Shown here: positions 17,224 through 27,100 of the stretch, one piece after another
How positions within the stretch are numbered: position 1 is the first letter of the stretch
Layout: every line of letters begins with the position of its first letter
NCBI RefSeq assembly: GCF_008704795.1
Contig: NZ_CP023690.1
Coordinates: 8,628,501-8,692,500, forward strand
Direction: 5' to 3'
Source: Streptomyces spectabilis
GTDB taxonomy: Bacteria > Actinomycetota > Actinomycetes > Streptomycetales > Streptomycetaceae
DNA length: 64,000 nt
Made by a program: the position numbers and the translations under genes
The notes under the pieces: generated by a model
Told to the model about the DNA's origin: nothing
Databases searched by the model: none
Seen by the model: the letters and a program-made list of their open reading frames with translations, nothing else

Positions 17224-18750
17224 TCAGATGATGCCTTCGAACTGCTTGTCCTCGGTGTGAGAGTCGGAGCGGGGCACGTGGTACGAGCGGCGTCCGAAGC
17301 GCCGCCACAGGGCGGCGATGAGGAGGGCCACCACGACGGCGACAGGCGTGTAGTTGAACGTGCTGGCCGTGACGGGGCTGCTCTGCGGCAGCAGGAACAG
17401 CACCGAGACACCGGCCGCCCACAGCACCGCCACCCAGCCGATCGGCCGGCTCCAGCGGCCCAGGTGCCAGGGCCCCGGGGTGAACCGGTCGCTGTGGATG
17501 AGCCGCAGCAGCACCGGGATGGCGTAGGCCGAGGTGAATCCCACGACCGAGATGGCGGTCACCGCCGCGAACGCCGTTGAGGAGTACAAGGACGGCAGCG
17601 CGAGCACGAACGCCACGGCGACCGCGAGCCAGACCGCGTTGGCGGGGATGGCCGTGCGGCGGCTGACCTTCTTCCAGAGCGCCGATCCGGGCAGGGCACC
17701 GTCCCGGGCGAAGGCGTAGATCATCCGGCTGGTGCTGGCGGTCACGGTGTAGCCGCACAGGAACTGGGCCACGATGATCACGAGCAGCAGGGCCTTGGCC
17801 GCCGCCATGCCCAGCGCGTCCAGAAGGATCTGCGCCACCGGCACACCGGACGGGCTGTCCAGAGTCGTGGTGTAGTCCTGGACGGCGAACAGCAGCGTGG
17901 TCAGCAGGATGCCGCCGGCGATCCAGGACACGGCCACCGAGCGGAAGACCCCGCGGGCCGCGGCGACGGAGGCGTGGTTGGTCTCCTCGCTCAGGTGGGC
18001 CGAGGTGTCGTAACCGGCCAGGGCGAAGACCGGAAGCAGCATGCCGAGCAGGATGACGTACACCGGGGCGCCCCAGCCGGTGTTGTTGGTGAACTCGGAG
18101 AAGACGAAGCCGGCCGACTGGTGGTCGGAGGGCACGAACGCCAGGGCGCCGATGATGACGACGGCCCCTGCCAGGTGCCACCACGCGCTCACGGACGTCA
18201 AGATGTTCATCAGCCGGGTGCCGAAGAGGTTCAGGACCGCGTGCAGCGCGAGGATGACCGCGTACAGGACCAGCAGGGAGCCCGGGGTCGGCGTGTAGTC
18301 GAACTGCAGGTTCATCCACGCGGCGGTGAACGTCGCGATGCCGTAGTCCTGGGCGGCGATGCCGCCGAGCAGGCCCAGGAGGTTGAGCCAGCCGGTGTAC
18401 CAGCTCCACCGCTCGCCGCCGAGCTGGCGAGCCATGTAGTACAGGCCGCCGCTGGTGGGGTAGCGGGAGGTGATCTCCGCCAGGGCCGCGGCCAGGCACA
18501 GCACGAGGGGTCCGACGGCGAGCCACCCCCACGTGATCACCGCGGGGCCTCCCGAGTTCAGGCCGTAGCCGAAGAGGAGCAGGGTCCCCGACATGATCGA
18601 GATGACCGACAGGGAGGCGGAGAAGTTGCCGAACGCCCCCATCCGGCGGTGCAGTTGCTGGGTGTAGCCCAGCGACTGGAGGATGCGCGCGTCCTCGCCG
18701 TCGTCGTGGACCGGGTTCGGCTGCTGGCGCCGGGTTCTTGCCGAAGTCAT
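17224..18750 (-). CDS. APC-superfamily amino-acid permease
   Basis: 508 aa from ATG 18750, with GGAG a few bases upstream. About 12 hydrophobic segments. The first region has SLGYTQQLHRRMGAFGNFSA, then AEITSRYPTSGGLYYMARQ, typical of the GABA/choline-like amino-acid permease branch, and GYDTSAHLSEETNHASVAAARG, a conserved loop of this family. Likely imports an amino acid or amine by proton symport. The C-terminal tail is short and cytosolic. Convergent with cyclophilin. Confidence 0.88.
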   Translation of the reverse strand: MTSARTRRQQPNPVHDDGEDARILQSLGYTQQLHRRMGAFGNFSASLSVISIMSGTLLLFGYGLNSGGPAVITWGWLAVGPLVLCLAAALAEITSRYPTSGGLYYMARQLGGERWSWYTGWLNLLGLLGGIAAQDYGIATFTAAWMNLQFDYTPTPGSLLVLYAVILALHAVLNLFGTRLMNILTSVSAWWHLAGAVVIIGALAFVPSDHQSAGFVFSEFTNNTGWGAPVYVILLGMLLPVFALAGYDTSAHLSEETNHASVAAARGVFRSVAVSWIAGGILLTTLLFAVQDYTTTLDSPSGVPVAQILLDALGMAAAKALLLVIIVAQFLCGYTVTASTSRMIYAFARDGALPGSALWKKVSRRTAIPANAVWLAVAVAFVLALPSLYSSTAFAAVTAISVVGFTSAYAIPVLLRLIHSDRFTPGPWHLGRWSRPIGWVAVLWAAGVSVLFLLPQSSPVTASTFNYTPVAVVVALLIAALWRRFGRRSYHVPRSDSHTEDKQFEGII

Positions 18751-18852
18751 GGGTTCTCCGCACAGGAAGGCTGACATGGGGGGTGCAGGCGAGGTGGCTG
18801 ACGGTCCGCTAGTGGGACGCGGCGGGGCCCGCCCGGGAGGCCCGGCCGACGC

Positions 18853-19869
18853 TCATGTGCCGTTCCCCGTAGGGCGCGGGCGGGACCTCAGGCAGGCGTA
18901 GCGGTCTTCCTCGAACGCCTTGCGCCACTGGTCCCTCGGGTGCCGGGCGTCGTACTGCCAGGGGGCGGGCGTGGCGAATTCGCCGATGGCGTCGAAGACT
19001 TCGGTGGCCCACTGGGCGAAGCCGCCTCTCGACAGGGCGTAGGCGAGGTAGTTGAGATCCAGCTGGGAACTGGTGGCCGGATCGCACTTCTGGAACCATC
19101 CCTCGAACGCCTGCGTGACGGCGCGGGTGGTGTCCTCCCTGGTCCACAGCAGGTTCAGCGTGACCTCGGCGCCCTTGTCCAGTTGCTCCCGGTGCTCCTG
19201 TACGCGGACGTAGAGAGGCAGCAGGAGCAAGGGCGAGTCGGATGGCGCGAAAGAGACCGTCCAGCGGGCGAAGTCCATCGCGACCGCCTGGCGGCCCGCC
19301 GGACCCGGGCGGGCCTGGAGCGCCTGGGACATGCGGTGCCATGCCTCGCGGTTGAACGGATCTCGTCGGTGCGCTTCCCCCAGAAGTCCCCATGGCCCAT
19401 GGGGCAGCAGATACTCATGGGGCGGCGGCGCCATGTGATGCTCTGGGTGGCGTGCTTGTGTGTCCGTTTCGGCCAGGGCCAGACGGCAGATCCAGGGCAC
19501 CACGTCGTCGGGGTTTCCCTCGCCCGCCTTGTCGCACGCCTGCCGGGCCCGGTCTGCCAGTCTCTCCAGGTCACGGGCCTGCTTGGAGTCGTGCGCCCAG
19601 TGCCTGCGGTGGGCTTGCAGCACCCGTTCGGTGGCGACCCTGGCGTACATCACCCGGGCGGCGAGGCTCCACGGCTCCTCTTCCAGCCACAACTCCACGA
19701 CATTGTTCTGAGCTGCGGCAATCCCCAGCACCTGGGTGCGGGACGTCCACTGCGGCCAGGTGCCCGTCCGGGCAAGGACCTGCCGCATCTGCATCCAGTA
19801 ACCCGCCTGTATGTCCTGCACCGCCGCGTAGAGGTCTGTGTCGCGGCCGGCCGGGTTCGCACCCGCCAT
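18853..19869 (-). CDS. Hypothetical protein of a Streptomyces type, no recognised domain
   Basis: 338 aa from ATG 19869, with GAGGGG just upstream; a longer frame to 19917 adds a Pro/Arg-rich extension I consider spurious. The protein is helical, Trp- and Arg-rich (MQMRQVLARTGTWPQW, HRRHWAHDSKQARDLERLAD), without signal peptide or membrane segment. The alternation of helices and the segment LNLLWTREDTTRAVTQAF could indicate TPR-like helical repeats, but I cannot confirm a family. Separated from the permease by ~100 bp on the same strand. Confidence 0.6.
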   Translation of the reverse strand: MAGANPAGRDTDLYAAVQDIQAGYWMQMRQVLARTGTWPQWTSRTQVLGIAAAQNNVVELWLEEEPWSLAARVMYARVATERVLQAHRRHWAHDSKQARDLERLADRARQACDKAGEGNPDDVVPWICRLALAETDTQARHPEHHMAPPPHEYLLPHGPWGLLGEAHRRDPFNREAWHRMSQALQARPGPAGRQAVAMDFARWTVSFAPSDSPLLLLPLYVRVQEHREQLDKGAEVTLNLLWTREDTTRAVTQAFEGWFQKCDPATSSQLDLNYLAYALSRGGFAQWATEVFDAIGEFATPAPWQYDARHPRDQWRKAFEEDRYACLRSRPRPTGNGT

Positions 19870-20532
19870 CAGCGCCCCTCGGCCCGGCGGGGGGCGGGCC
19901 GCAGGGGGCAGTCGCACAGCTGGAGGCCGCTGCCGTCAGCGCTGCGGCCCGCCGGGTGGTGTGAGCACGACACCGTACGGTGTGCGCTGGCGGCCATAGG
20001 CGCGGGACTCCTCGGGCAGTTGGAGCGAAAAGGCATGGTCATGCCAAGGGTAGCGGCGTCGACTGACGAGCGGGGCGGAGATGACCGCAGACGCATCACT
20101 CGGCTGTAGCTGTCGCCCCTGGCTGGTCGCGAATGCCAGACAGTACTTAAGTGCCTGGAGAGGCGCATGACCAGCGAATCGCAGAATTGGCCAGTTGCTC
20201 GGATGCGAGTTTCGGCCATGCGGCAGGCGAGCCGCGCTGCCCCCCCCGGGCGGTGCGGCGGCCGCCGACACCGGGGGATGTGAGCATCACGGGACCCTCC
20301 CTCTGTAACCCGGGCCCGAGGTGATGGTCGGTCAAGACCCCCTGGTCAGCCACTAGTTGACCGGCGCGGCCGATTCTCGACTGCGGTGAGTAGCTGTTGA
20401 TCACTTGTTGATTGCTCTGGGTCAGGTTGTGGTCGCAGGTCGTGGGGCAACGCCGCGCCGCGAAGGTTTCATCCCCGGATGTTCCGATCCTGCGCATGAC
20501 CGCGATCAACCCACGAAGAAGGGTGTGGATCC
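19870..20532. other. Intergenic region upstream of the biosynthetic operon
   Basis: 663 bp with no convincing gene. Several short frames exist but lack family resemblance and good ribosome sites. The segment ~20375-20430 is locally less GC-rich (for example CTGTTGATCACTTGTTGATTGC) and is the most likely place for the promoter of the NRPS operon starting at 20533. No regulator binding site can be assigned by eye. Confidence 0.5.
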
Positions 20533-22341
20533 ATGCCGTCCACTCTGCTGGAGGCGATCAGCAGCCGCACGGCCCGGCAGCCGCATGCCACGGCTCTGGA
20601 TCTGAACGGCCGCACGCTGACCTATGCCGAACTGGGCCGTCGTTCCGGCGCGTTAGCCGAGGAGTTAATGGCCGCCGGAGCGGGCTCTGGGGACGTCGTC
20701 GGGGTACTGACCCACGCCGACCTGGACCTCGTTCCGGCGCTGCTCGGCGTCCTGCGAGCGGGAGCCGCCTATCTTCCTCTCGACCCTCGTAACTCTCCTG
20801 CCCAGATCGCGCGGCTGATGGCCGCGGCGGGCAGCCGGTTCGTGGTCGGCGCCGACTCGCTGCGGCACCGGCTGAACATGGCACCGGACGTCACCGTCGT
20901 GCCGCCCCCGCAGTCGACGGACCGCCGCGACGTCGTCAATCCTCCCGTGCGGCCGACCGACCCGGCGTACGTTGTCTTCACCTCGGGGACGACGGGTGAG
21001 CCCAAGGGCGTCGTCGTCCCCCACCGCGCGCTGGCCCATCACGCCGCGGAGACGGCGCGGTCCTTCGGACTGACCTCCGACGACCGAGTCCTCCAGTTCG
21101 CCACGATCGGGTTCGACGTGGCGGCCGAGGAGATCTTTCCCACCCTGGTGGCCGGCGGCTGCGTCGTCCTGTGCCCCGACCCTCCCGCCCCCCGGGAACT
21201 GACCCGCGTACTGGCCGATGGCCGGATCACCGTCGCCAACCTGCCGTCCGGATACTGGCAGCAGTGGAACGTCGGCCGGGGCGGCGGCCCGCTGCCCGAG
21301 CGGCTGCGGCTGGTCGTCATCGGCAGCGAAGGGGTGGACGCGTCAGCCGCGGTCGCATGGTGCGGGTCGACCGATGTCGCGCTGGTGAACGCGTACGGAC
21401 TGACCGAGACCACCATCACCTCGCTGGTGCACCGGGTCGACGCGGACGCCGACACAGACGTCGTCGCCGTGGGCCGTCCGATCGCCGGTGTGTCGGCATA
21501 CGTACTCGATCCTGACCTGCGGCCGGTGTCCGAAAGCAGGGAGGGAGAGCTGTACATCGGCGGTGCCGGTGTGGCGTCGGGCTACCTCGGCCGACCAGCG
21601 GAGACCGCCGGGCGGTTCCTTCCGGATCCGTTCTCCGCGGTGACCGGCGCGCTGATGCACCGCACGGGCGACAGGGCCCGCCGCCGGCCGGACGGCGCCG
21701 TGGAAGTCCTGGGCCGCATGGACGACCAGGTCAAGGTCAACGGCCACCGGGTGGAACCGGCACAGGTGGAGGCGGCCCTGACGGCGCACCCACTGGTCGC
21801 CCTCGCGGCGGTCGCGGTGCGCCAGGACCCCGTCGGCGGCCGGAGGCTGGTGGGCTATGTGGTCCTGCACGACGGTGGGACGCATGTGCCGACGGACCTG
21901 CGCGCACACCTGTCGGAGCGGCTGACCGCACACCTGCTGCCCGCCGCGCTGATGGCGGTCCCCGAACTGCCGGTGACCAGGAACGGGAAGCTGGACCGGG
22001 ACGCTCTGCCCGACCCCGGGCGCCATGTGCGGCGCGAGCCGTTGACCGACCCGCGCTCCGCGGTGGAGTCCCGGCTGCTCGACATCTGGCGGGAGGTGCT
22101 GGGGACCGATGACATCGGGGTCCGCGACAGCTTCTTCGACGTCGGCGGAACGTCGGGCTCGCTTGCGGCCGTGCTCTCCCGCATCAACGCGTTCCGATCC
22201 GACCCGGTCGGCCTGCTGACTCTCTTCGAGCATCCGACGATCGCCCAGCTCGCCACCCATCTGACCGAGCCGGTCCCGGCCCCGGCGGCACCGGAGCGGC
22301 GGGCGCGTCCGGTGGTCCGGCGCCGTCGTGCGGCCGGCTGA
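20533..22341 (+). CDS. NRPS adenylation-PCP didomain protein (A-T)
   Basis: 602 aa; AAGGG about 9 nt before ATG 20533. Adenylation domain ~1-500 with core motifs YVVFTSGTTGEPKGVVVPH (A3), NAYGLTETT (A5), GELYIGGAGVASGYLGRP and LGRMDDQVKVNGHRVEP (A8), and the A10 lysine in TRNGKLDR. Residues aligned by eye to the PheA specificity positions give D-V-E-G-V-I-A-I-T-K, which I cannot match to a known substrate; Glu at position 239 could suit a basic or amino side chain. The carrier domain follows with DSFFDVGGTSGSL (phosphopantetheine serine ~541). No condensation domain, so it loads a starter or a unit delivered in trans. First gene of the operon. Confidence 0.92.
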   Translation: MPSTLLEAISSRTARQPHATALDLNGRTLTYAELGRRSGALAEELMAAGAGSGDVVGVLTHADLDLVPALLGVLRAGAAYLPLDPRNSPAQIARLMAAAGSRFVVGADSLRHRLNMAPDVTVVPPPQSTDRRDVVNPPVRPTDPAYVVFTSGTTGEPKGVVVPHRALAHHAAETARSFGLTSDDRVLQFATIGFDVAAEEIFPTLVAGGCVVLCPDPPAPRELTRVLADGRITVANLPSGYWQQWNVGRGGGPLPERLRLVVIGSEGVDASAAVAWCGSTDVALVNAYGLTETTITSLVHRVDADADTDVVAVGRPIAGVSAYVLDPDLRPVSESREGELYIGGAGVASGYLGRPAETAGRFLPDPFSAVTGALMHRTGDRARRRPDGAVEVLGRMDDQVKVNGHRVEPAQVEAALTAHPLVALAAVAVRQDPVGGRRLVGYVVLHDGGTHVPTDLRAHLSERLTAHLLPAALMAVPELPVTRNGKLDRDALPDPGRHVRREPLTDPRSAVESRLLDIWREVLGTDDIGVRDSFFDVGGTSGSLAAVLSRINAFRSDPVGLLTLFEHPTIAQLATHLTEPVPAPAAPERRARPVVRRRRAAG

Positions 22342-22417
22342 GGCCGCGGCTCACACCCACCGACCGGCACCGGCCGGTCGGAACTGACGGCACAGCGAGG
22401 ACAAGAAAGGGGCACTC

Positions 22418-24169
22418 ATGTCCGCAGTCTTCGGATGGTGGACCCACCGGGGAGGCCTGGACCGGACCGGTCCGGCCGCGGTCGCGGCGATGGCGGAGAG
22501 CAGCCGACGCGGCGGCCCGCACCGGTCGTGGACGTCCGAGCACGCGGTCCTGGCCGCCGGAGGTGAACCGGCGCAGGAGAACGGGCCACTGGTGTCGCGG
22601 GGGACCGGAAACCCCGTCGTGGTCGTCGTGGACGGCTACATACACGGAAGCCGGAACCTCGCCCGGACGCTGCTCGACGGCTACCTGGCCGAGAACGAGG
22701 CGGCAGCCGAACGGTGGGAAGGCGCCTTCGCGTTCGCCGTCTGGGACGGCCGCACGGGAGAACTCGTCCTGGGACGCGACCGGTTGGGCATCAAACCGCT
22801 CTCCTTCGTACGGCAGGACGACGGTGTGGTGTTCGCGTCCGAGGCCGGGGCGTTGGCGGCACATCCGGACGTCCCGGTGGAACTCGACGGCACCGGGCTC
22901 AGCGCGCTGCTGACCCAGCTGCGCCGTCCGGGACACGGCACGCTGCGCGGGATGCGGGAGGTGCCGCCCGGCACCACGGTGCGCTTCTCGGCCGCCGGTG
23001 AGCGCCGCCGCCGGTACTGGTCCCTTGAGGCGTTCGCACACAAGGAGTCCCGCGAGGAAACAATCGGCCGGGTGCGGAAGTTGCTCGACGAGGTGGTTCA
23101 CGACGACCTCGGGGACGCCGATCCCGCCGTGCTCCTGTCGGGCGGCCTCGACTCCAGCGTGCTGACCGGTCTCGTGGCCGAGGCCGTCGGCCGACCGCCG
23201 CGGACGTTCACCGTCTCCTTCGGCGGGACGGCGTCGGCCGTACCGGACCTGCCGTACGCCGAGGAGGTGGTGCGCTTCTGGCACTGCGACCACGAGCGCG
23301 TCACCATCGAGCCGGACCTGCTGTCGCAGCCCGGCACACTCACGGACTCGCTCCTGGCCAAGGACTGGCCGACGCCGTTCGGGGACAAGAACATCACCCC
23401 GTATCTCTTCAGCGGGCACGTGGGCCGCCGGACACCGATCGCCCTGAGCGGCGAGGGCGCGGACGCGATGTTCGGCGGCCTGGGACCGGGCGCCGACGAG
23501 AAGCAGGTGCTCACCACGTTTCCGTGGATCGCGCGGGCCCGTGCCATGGGCATGCCTCATGGGCTCGGCACGGGCCTGCTGCAAGCCGAGGTCCTGCACG
23601 ACATCGGCATCGCGGCGTACATCGACAGCCGCTTCGCCGAGGCGCTGGAGGAGGTCCCCCAGGTGCCGGGTGAGGACCCGGTCGACCGCCTGGGGCGGCA
23701 GACGGACTACCTGACGGCCACGCGGCTGCTGGAGCAGACCGTGCTCCACTCGGAACGGATGAGCGCCGCCGCGGGCCTCCACCTGCGATTCCCCTTCGCC
23801 GACCACCGGCTGTTCACCCTCCTCTACAACGTTCCGGCACGGTGGAAGTCCTTCGACGGCCGCGAGAAGAGTCTGCTGCGGGCCCTCGGCGCGCCCCTCG
23901 TCCCGCCCTCGGTGCTGAGCCGCCGCAAGGTGCCCTACCCGATCACCTACGACCGCGGCTACAAGCAGGCCCTCGTGGAGAGGTTGCGGACGTTGCTCGA
24001 CGATCCCTCCGCTCCCGTGCGCACGCTGCTGGACCGCGAGCAGGTGCAGCGGTACGTCACGACGCCCCGCCTCTTGGACCGGGGCGGCTGGCTGGGGCGG
24101 GCGGACGTGGAGATGGTGCTGCAACTCGACGCATGGTTGCGGCACTTGCGCGTCCGCCTCGCTCTGTGA
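22418..24169 (+). CDS. Asparagine-synthetase-like amidotransferase lacking the glutaminase cysteine
   Basis: 583 aa; AAAGGGG 6 nt before ATG 22418. Domain order is that of AsnB: an N-terminal Ntn-hydrolase-like half, then the ATP-pyrophosphatase half with VLLSGGLDSSVLTGL (PP-loop, ~238-252) and LSGEGADAMFGG. Canonical AsnB starts MCGIFG with Cys2 as nucleophile; here it is MSAVFGWW, so Cys2 is absent. The same loss occurs in beta-lactam synthetases and lasso-peptide cyclases, which adenylate a carboxylate and use an internal amine. Embedded between NRPS genes, it probably makes an intramolecular amide (lactam) or attaches an amine to the peptide product. The next gene starts inside its stop (GTGA). 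Confidence 0.88.
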   Translation: MSAVFGWWTHRGGLDRTGPAAVAAMAESSRRGGPHRSWTSEHAVLAAGGEPAQENGPLVSRGTGNPVVVVVDGYIHGSRNLARTLLDGYLAENEAAAERWEGAFAFAVWDGRTGELVLGRDRLGIKPLSFVRQDDGVVFASEAGALAAHPDVPVELDGTGLSALLTQLRRPGHGTLRGMREVPPGTTVRFSAAGERRRRYWSLEAFAHKESREETIGRVRKLLDEVVHDDLGDADPAVLLSGGLDSSVLTGLVAEAVGRPPRTFTVSFGGTASAVPDLPYAEEVVRFWHCDHERVTIEPDLLSQPGTLTDSLLAKDWPTPFGDKNITPYLFSGHVGRRTPIALSGEGADAMFGGLGPGADEKQVLTTFPWIARARAMGMPHGLGTGLLQAEVLHDIGIAAYIDSRFAEALEEVPQVPGEDPVDRLGRQTDYLTATRLLEQTVLHSERMSAAAGLHLRFPFADHRLFTLLYNVPARWKSFDGREKSLLRALGAPLVPPSVLSRRKVPYPITYDRGYKQALVERLRTLLDDPSAPVRTLLDREQVQRYVTTPRLLDRGGWLGRADVEMVLQLDAWLRHLRVRLAL

Positions 24170-27100
24170 CCTCGCTCCGCTCCCACCCCCCTCACGACGA
24201 TTGGTACACCCCCTTGAACGAGCTGTACGCGTTATTCATCCGGCAGGCACGTACGAACGCCGAACGGACAGCGGTCCGGGACGAACACGGATCACTCACC
24301 TACGGGCAGTTGCTGCGCCGCAGCACAGCCCTCGCCGCGGCGCTGCGCGGGCGCTGCCCGGCGCCGGGGCAGCGGATCGGGCTGCACCTGCGCCGCACGG
24401 CCGACGTGCTGACCGGCGTCCTGGCGGTCACCGCGGCCGGTCACACGTATGTCCCGCTGGACCCGGCCTATCCCGCGCAACGCCTCGGCTTCGTGGCGGC
24501 GGACAGCGCGCTGTCCCTGATTGTTTCGGATCAGGACCTGCCCGGGGCCCTTGCCGGTGTGCCGGAACTGCGCCTCGACCGGACGGCGGAGCCGCCCCGC
24601 GTCGAGGACGCCGCCGAACCCGCCGCGGACGTCCCGGCGAACCCGGAGGCCATCGCCTACGTGATCTACACCTCCGGAACGACCGGCCGTCCCAAGGGGG
24701 TCGAGGTGCCGTGCGCGAACGTCGCCGCCATGGTGACGTCGTTCTGCGCGCGCCACACCGTCACTCCGGACGACGTGTGGACACTGTTCCACTCGTACAG
24801 TTTCGACTTCTCCGTGTGGGAGATGTGGGGGGCGCTGGCCACCGGAGGATGCCTGGTGGTCGTGCCGACGCACGTCGCGTCGTCCCCCCGCGCCACGGTG
24901 GACCTGCTGGTGCGTGAGAAGGCGACCGTGGTGAGCATCGTGCCGTCGGTCTTCCGGCACGTCGTCACCGCCGCGGGCAAGAAGGAGGAACCGCGCCCCG
25001 AGAGCGTGCGGCGCATCATCTTCGGCGGGGAGTCGGTCGACGCCGGTGACATCCGGCGGTGGCGGGAGACGGTCAGCCGCGACTGCGAGTTCGTCAATAC
25101 CTACGGCATCACCGAGACGACGGTGTTCGTCACCTCCCGCGTCCTGACGCCCGAGGAGATCGACGCACCCGCGTCCACCGGCTTCGACCGCGACCTCGGC
25201 CGGCCGCTGGACGGCTGGCGGATCGCGGTACTGAACGAGCACGCCCGTCCGGTCGGGCCGGGCGAGACGGGCGAGATCTGGGTGGCCGGGGCCGGAGTCG
25301 CGGCCGGATACCTCGGTCTTCCCGAACTCACCGCGGAGCGTTTCAGGACGCTGACGCTCCCGCCCGACGGTCCCCGCCGCTACTACCGCAGCGGCGACCT
25401 CGCCACCCGGACCGCCGACGACGTCTTCTGCTTCGTCGGCCGCGCCGACGACCAGGTGAAGATCAACGGCTTCCGCATCGAGCTGGGGGAGATCGAGACG
25501 GCCCTGCGCCGCCTGCGGGACGTACGGGACGCCGCCGTGGTGTGCGGGACCAGCCGGGTCGGCGGGCACATGCTGACCGCCTATTACGTCGCCGACGAGG
25601 ACGTGACCGCCGCGCGGCTTGCCGGACACCTCGCCGAGGCGCTGCCGAAGCACATGGTGCCGAGCCGGTTCGTACGGCTCGCGGAACTGCCGCTGAATCC
25701 CTCGGGCAAGACCGACCGGCGTGCGCTCGCCGAGCGTGGGCCGCAGGACCAGCGAGCCTCCGTGCCGCAGCGCACGCGCAACGCGACCAGCGACCCCGAA
25801 CGGGCCGGATTCCTGGAGGAGTTGTACCAGGGCAGGTTCCGCTGGGACCTGATCCGTGACTTCCCCGTACAGACGGCGGCCGACCGGGCACACGGAGACG
25901 CGTTCGTGGAGGAGCTGTCGGCCCTGCTGCGCGACCGGATCGACCCGGACCTGGTGGACAGGGAAGGGCGGCTGCCGGAGGACTTCCTGCCGGAGCTCGC
26001 CAAGCGCGGGTACTTCCGGCTCCAGGTCGACGCCGGTGCCGACGGCCATGCGCTGTCGCACTTCAACCTCTTCCGGGTGGTCGAGACGGCGGCGCGCTGG
26101 TGCATGCCCGTGGCCATGTCGCTGGGTCTTGAGAACACCCTGGGCGCGGGTGCCTTCGCCACGCTGCCGCTCCCGGCGGCGCTGCGCGACCTGGTGCGGG
26201 GCCATGTCGCGGCCGGCCGGTTCAGCGCCACTGCCGACACCGAACCGGAAGGTGCAGGGAACCAGGCGCGCAGCACGACGGCGACCCCCGTCGACGGCGG
26301 TGCCGCGTATCTGCTCAACGGCGTCAAGCTGTTCGCCGGCCACGCGCCTGTCGCGGAGCTCGTCGGCGTCTCGGCGACGGTCCGTCAGGACGGCCGGGAC
26401 GTGATACGCGAGTTCTTCGTGCCCACCGACGCCCCCGGTGTGAGCGCCGGGGTCTGGCACGAGTACATGGGCATCCGGGGCTTCCCCAACGGATGGTTCC
26501 GCTTCGACGACGTCCGGGTGCCCCGGGAACACATGCTGGTCGAGCCGGACACCGCACACCAGGTGCGGATGACGCGGACGACCAGCCGACTGGTCACCCG
26601 GGGACGCCTGCACCACATGGGCGCGACATCGCTCGCGGCCGCAGGACTCTGCGCCGCCTGGAGCCGTGAGTTCGTGAACCGGCGGACGATCGACGGACGC
26701 CCGCTCGGCGAGCACCGCGAGATCCAGGCGCAGGTCGCGCAGACCCTCGCCGACACCTTCGCGATCGAGACGGTGTGCCAGTGGTGCCTGCTGCCGGAGG
26801 ACCAGGGCGCGCCGCTCAACGTGCGCTTCGAGCAGAACATGGCCAAGAACGCGACCTCGCTCCTCGGCTGGCAGGTCGTCGACCGCACCATGGCGCTGCT
26901 GGGTGCCGAAGGATACGAGACCTCGGCGAGCAAGGCGCGGCGCGGGGCCCCCGCCCGGCCGCTGGAGCGGCTCATGCGGGACATCCGTCAGACCCGGGTG
27001 GCCGGAGGCGTGGACTTCCAGGTCGACAACTGGATAGCGCGCATGTCGATCCTGTCCTACTACTACCCCGAGCCCGCCCATGCCGACGAGCTGCTGTCAC

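Noticed and set aside
20147..20509. 120-codon minus-strand frame upstream of the NRPS operon
   Set aside because: No recognisable domain, weak start context; region is more likely a promoter.
24292..27081. 929-codon minus-strand frame opposite the A-ACAD gene
   Set aside because: Shadow frame; the plus strand has full domain motifs.
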